Shown here one piece after another: positions 61,043 to 64,000 of a stretch of 64,000 nucleotides of DNA. The DNA comes from Rhodospirillales bacterium URHD0017 (GTDB taxonomy: Bacteria; Pseudomonadota; Alphaproteobacteria; Reyranellales; Reyranellaceae), in contig FODP01000021.1 in NCBI GenBank assembly GCA_900110395.1, positions 1-64,000 of the forward strand, in the 5' to 3' direction. How positions within the stretch are numbered: position 1 is the first letter of the stretch; each line of letters starts with the position of its first letter. The notes beneath the pieces were generated by a model that was not told where the DNA came from, ran no database searches, and saw only the letters and a list, made by a program, of their open reading frames with translations. The position numbers and the translations under genes are program-made.

Positions 61043-62305
61043 ATGGCACCCGACAGCTTGAACACCACGGGCGGAGAGATCGCCGTCAACGGCCGCCGCT
61101 ATCGCCTGCCGCGCCAGCCTACCGTCGTGGTCTGCGTCGACGGCTCGGAGCCGGGTTACATCGAGCGCGCCGTCGAGGCCGGCCGCGCGCCGTGGTTCGG
61201 CAAGGTGCTGACCCAGGGCACCAACCTTCTGGCCGACTGCGTCGTGCCGTCCTTCACCAACCCCAACAACCTCTCGATCGTCACCGGTCGGCCACCGGCT
61301 GAGCACGGCATCTGCGGCAACTACTTCCTCGATCCCGACAGCGGGAAAGAGGTGATGATGAACGATCCCAAGTTCCTGCGGATCGAGACGCTGTTCCCAT
61401 CGTTCCAGCGCGCCGGCTGCCGCATCGCCGTCATCACCGCCAAGGACAAGCTGCGCGGTCTTTTGGGCAAGGGACTGCAGCTCGGCGTCGGCAAGGCCTG
61501 CAGCTTCTCCTCGGAGAAGTCCGACAAGGCGAGCGTCGCCGAGAACGGCATCGACAAGGTCAACGACCTGGTCGGCATGCCCGTGCCCGACGTCTACAGC
61601 GCCGGCCTGTCGGAGTTCGTGTTCGCCGCCGGTGTGAAGATCATGGAACGCGACCGGCCGCAGATCATGTATCTGTCGACCACCGACTATATCCAGCACA
61701 AGCACGCGCCCGGCACGCCGGTCGCCGACGACTTCTACGCCATGATGGACAGCTACATGGCGAAACTCGACGCCATGGGCTGCACCATCGCGCTGACGGC
61801 CGACCATGGCATGAACGCCAAGTTCGGCGCCGACGGCCAACCCGACGTCATCTACCTGCAGGACGTGTTCGACGGATGGCTGGGCAAGGACAAGGCTCGC
61901 GTGATCCTGCCCATCACCGACCCCTATGTCGTGCATCACGGTGCGCTGGGCTCGTTCGCCGTGGTCTATCTGCCGGACGGCACGACGGCCGAGGCGATGT
62001 CCGCCAGGCTCGAAGGCATGCCCGGCATCGAGGCGGCGCTGTCGAGGCAGGAAGCCGCCGCCCGCTTCGAACTGCCGGCCGACCGGCTCGGCGATCTCGT
62101 GGTCGTCTCGACCAAGCACAAGGTACTGGGCACCTCGGCGTCGCGTCATGACCTGTCGGGCCTGACCGAGCCGCTGCGCAGTCATGGCGGCATCTCCGAG
62201 CAGAAGGTGCCGCTGCTGTGCAATCGCAAGCTTGCCGCCGACGGCGCGTCGCGCCATTGGCGCAACTTCGACGCCTTCGACCTCGCCCTCAACCTCGTCG
62301 CCTGA
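61043..62305 (+). CDS. phnA: Phosphonoacetate hydrolase
   Basis: A 420-residue alkaline-phosphatase-superfamily enzyme that cleaves the C-P bond of phosphonoacetate to acetate and phosphate. It has the metal aspartate in VVVCVDGSEPGY, the nucleophile Thr72 in VPSFTNPNNLSIVTG, STTDYIQHKHAPG and LTADHGMN with metal Asp/His, and the late SHGG. These match PhnA from Sinorhizobium and Pseudomonas fluorescens in order. It is unrelated to the E. coli protein also once called PhnA. Confidence 0.94.
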   Translation: MAPDSLNTTGGEIAVNGRRYRLPRQPTVVVCVDGSEPGYIERAVEAGRAPWFGKVLTQGTNLLADCVVPSFTNPNNLSIVTGRPPAEHGICGNYFLDPDSGKEVMMNDPKFLRIETLFPSFQRAGCRIAVITAKDKLRGLLGKGLQLGVGKACSFSSEKSDKASVAENGIDKVNDLVGMPVPDVYSAGLSEFVFAAGVKIMERDRPQIMYLSTTDYIQHKHAPGTPVADDFYAMMDSYMAKLDAMGCTIALTADHGMNAKFGADGQPDVIYLQDVFDGWLGKDKARVILPITDPYVVHHGALGSFAVVYLPDGTTAEAMSARLEGMPGIEAALSRQEAAARFELPADRLGDLVVVSTKHKVLGTSASRHDLSGLTEPLRSHGGISEQKVPLLCNRKLAADGASRHWRNFDAFDLALNLVA

Positions 62306-62313
62306 GAGATACC

Positions 62314-63762
62314 ATGGACACCATGATCCGGGGCGACGTGCGGCACGAGATGCTGCGCATCGCCGGCAAGAAGGTCGAGACCAAGGCCCGCCTGGAAGTG
62401 CGCTTCCCGTGGGACAACCGTCTGGTCGGCAGCGTGCCGCGCGCCACGCCCGAGCTGGTGGCCGAGGCCTTCCGTACCGCCCACGCCTACAAGCCCAAGC
62501 TGACGCGCTATCAGCGCCAGCAGATCCTGCTCAAGACCGCCGAGCTTCTGGTCGCGCGCAAGGAAGAACTGTCGCGGTTGATCACGCTGGAATCGGGGCT
62601 TTGCCTGAAAGACTCATTGTACGAGGTCGGCCGCGCCTTCGATGTGTTCACCTTCGCCGGCCAGCTCTGCCTGCTCGATGACGGCCAGACCTTCTCCTGC
62701 GACCTCACTCCGCACGGCAAGCCGCGCAAGATCTTCACCCTGCGCCAGCCGCTCAACGCCATCTCGGCGATCACGCCGTTCAATCATCCGCTGAACATGG
62801 TGGCGCACAAGCTGGCGCCGGCCTTCGCCACCAACAACTGCGTGGTGCTGAAGCCGACCGAGCTCACGCCGCTCACCGCGCTGTTCCTGGCCGATACGCT
62901 CTACGAGGCGGGCCTGCCTCCGGAGATGCTGTCGGTCATCACCGGCAATCCGTCGGACATCGGCGACGCCATGATCACCGACCCGCATGCCGACCTTGTG
63001 ACCTTCACGGGCTCGGTGCGCGTCGGCAAGCACATCGCGGCCACCGCAGGCTACAAGCGGCTGGTGCTGGAGCTGGGCGGCAACGATCCGCTGATCGTCA
63101 TGGAGGATGCCGACCTCGACAAGGCGGCCGACCTCGCCGTCGCCGGCGCGACCAAGAACTCCGGCCAGCGCTGCACCGCCGTGAAGCGCATCATCGTAGT
63201 CGACAGCGTCGCCGACGCCTTCGTCGAGCGCGTGCTGGCCAAGGCGAAGAAGCTCAAGGCGGGCGACCCGCTCGACCCCGAGACCGACGTCGGCACCGTC
63301 ATCCACGAGCGTGCTGCGACGCTGTTCCAGAACCGCGTCAGCGAAGCCGTGGCCAGGCATGGGGCAAAGCTGCTGCACGGCAACGACCGCCGCGGCGCGC
63401 TGTTTCCGCCCACCGTGGTCGACCATGTCGACCCGGCGTGCGAGCTGGTGCGCGAGGAGACCTTTGGCCCGGCGATCCCGGTCATTCGCGTGAAAGACAT
63501 CGACCACGCGATCAAGGTCTCCAACGGCACGGCCTACGGCCTGTCGTCGGGCGTCTGCACCGACCGGCTGGACTACATCACCCGCTTCGTCGATGAGCTT
63601 CAGGTCGGCACGGTCAACATCTGGGAGGTCCCGGGCTATCGCATCGAGATGTCGCCGTTCGGCGGTATCAAGGATTCGGGTCTGGGCTACAAGGAAGGCG
63701 TGCTGGAGGCGATGAAGAGCTTCACCAATGTGAAGACCTGGTCATTGCCCTGGCCGGGCTGA
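62314..63762 (+). CDS. phnY: Phosphonoacetaldehyde dehydrogenase
   Basis: A 482-residue aldehyde dehydrogenase. It has ISAITPFNHPLNMVAHKLAP (NAD site), FTGSVRVGKHIA, catalytic Glu253 in LELGGNDPL, nucleophile Cys287 in NSGQRCTAV, and REETFGPAIPV. Its place after phnW and phnA gives the third step: phosphonoacetaldehyde to phosphonoacetate with NAD. It starts eight bases after the phnA stop. This is the aldehyde dehydrogenase PhnY, not the dioxygenase of the same symbol found in other bacteria. Confidence 0.94.
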   Translation: MDTMIRGDVRHEMLRIAGKKVETKARLEVRFPWDNRLVGSVPRATPELVAEAFRTAHAYKPKLTRYQRQQILLKTAELLVARKEELSRLITLESGLCLKDSLYEVGRAFDVFTFAGQLCLLDDGQTFSCDLTPHGKPRKIFTLRQPLNAISAITPFNHPLNMVAHKLAPAFATNNCVVLKPTELTPLTALFLADTLYEAGLPPEMLSVITGNPSDIGDAMITDPHADLVTFTGSVRVGKHIAATAGYKRLVLELGGNDPLIVMEDADLDKAADLAVAGATKNSGQRCTAVKRIIVVDSVADAFVERVLAKAKKLKAGDPLDPETDVGTVIHERAATLFQNRVSEAVARHGAKLLHGNDRRGALFPPTVVDHVDPACELVREETFGPAIPVIRVKDIDHAIKVSNGTAYGLSSGVCTDRLDYITRFVDELQVGTVNIWEVPGYRIEMSPFGGIKDSGLGYKEGVLEAMKSFTNVKTWSLPWPG

Positions 63763-63801
63763 CGGGCAACCCGGGTCGCACGATCTCCGTTAAGGCACAG
63801 A

Positions 63802-63870
63802 TGTCATCCCGAGCGTAGCGAGGGACCTTTCCTGTTGCCTTAAAGGTCCCTCGCTACGCTCGGGATGACA
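63802..63870. repeat. Perfect 29-bp palindrome, family E
   Basis: Arms 63802-63830 and 63842-63870 are perfect inverted copies around an 11-base loop. The core gtcatcccgagcgtagcg recurs at 52909 and, slightly changed, at 55501. It sits between phnY and the GFA-family gene. Confidence 0.92.
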
Positions 63871-63894
63871 GCGTCCGTTCTCAGGAGGACACCC

Positions 63895-64000
63895 ATGCCC
63901 GAAGCCCAAAGCTACTCCGGAAGCTGCCATTGCGGCGCGATCGCCTACACCGTCGAGGTCGACACCGCGCAGGCCCTGAAGTGCAACTGCTCGATCTGCA
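63895..64000 (+). CDS. GFA-family (glutathione-dependent formaldehyde-activating type) protein, 3' end missing
   Basis: The first 35 codons read MPEAQSYSGSCHCGAIAYTV and end in KCNCSIC at the window edge. SCHCGAI and CNCSIC are the zinc-binding cysteine motifs of the GFA/CENP-V family. The ribosome site caggaggac precedes ATG 63895. Most GFA-family proteins have no proven activity, and the name should not be read as formaldehyde metabolism. Confidence 0.88.
   Translation, partial: MPEAQSYSGSCHCGAIAYTVEVDTAQALKCNCSIC

Overview
The window is high-GC, densely coded bacterial chromosome, most likely from an alphaproteobacterium. Supporting signs are DUF1013 (TrcR-type) and DUF1192 genes, both typical of alphaproteobacteria, a gyrA of that type, many short convergent-gene palindromes, and many GTG/TTG starts. 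A Reyranella-like or other Rhodospirillales-type genus is my guess from general gene style only. No phage, integrase, transposase or CRISPR array is visible, and no stretch longer than 300 bases lacks a gene.

Region 1 (1-28.9 kb) is mostly core genome. It holds the 3' end of an OmpA-type porin gene with an intrinsic terminator, trcR, a quinone oxidoreductase, metY with two small enzymes, a DUF169 gene, a 2H phosphoesterase, sppA, aroC, fabI, pdxH, an APH-like/AAA kinase fusion, an Ntn-hydrolase-like gene, uvrA, ssb and gyrA. Decay is visible at 21.1 kb (a GNAT acetyltransferase spread over three frames) and at about 24.6 kb (a one-base frameshift in a saccharopine-dehydrogenase/DUF4166 gene).

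Region 2 (29-43.5 kb) starts with coaD and tRNA-Lys(UUU). It then carries a surface-glycan locus: a KpsM/KpsT-like ABC exporter, a GT21-like glycosyltransferase, a STAS protein, a Wza-like outer-membrane export lipoprotein, a DevB-DevC-DevA-like exporter, and two tandem CslA/BcsA-like processive GT2 synthases. Facing them are a GDP-mannose-making ManC, an amidinotransferase and a cyclic-nucleotide-gated K+ channel. The combination suggests a GDP-mannose-derived (mannan or glucomannan-like) polymer or glycolipid exported by an unusual double-ABC arrangement. This is the best candidate for an undescribed system here.

Region 3 (43.6-55.5 kb) is a catabolic block, all on the plus strand: hydantoinase/oxoprolinase A and B, a TRAP transporter (P, Q, M), a glutamine-synthetase-like ligase, an iron-type alcohol dehydrogenase, and an FAD oxidoreductase fused to a GcvT domain. 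It looks built for uptake and breakdown of a cyclic imide or N-methylated amino compound.

Region 4 (55.6-64 kb) has a Na/Pi symporter and an SGNH-like protein. It then has a LysR gene divergent from a complete phnW-phnA-phnY operon that converts 2-aminoethylphosphonate to acetate and phosphate. The window ends inside a GFA-family gene.

Several families of intergenic palindromes sit between genes (1.7, 5.9, 16.1, 39.7, 52.9, 55.5 and 63.8 kb). At 55.5 kb one family is nested inside another.
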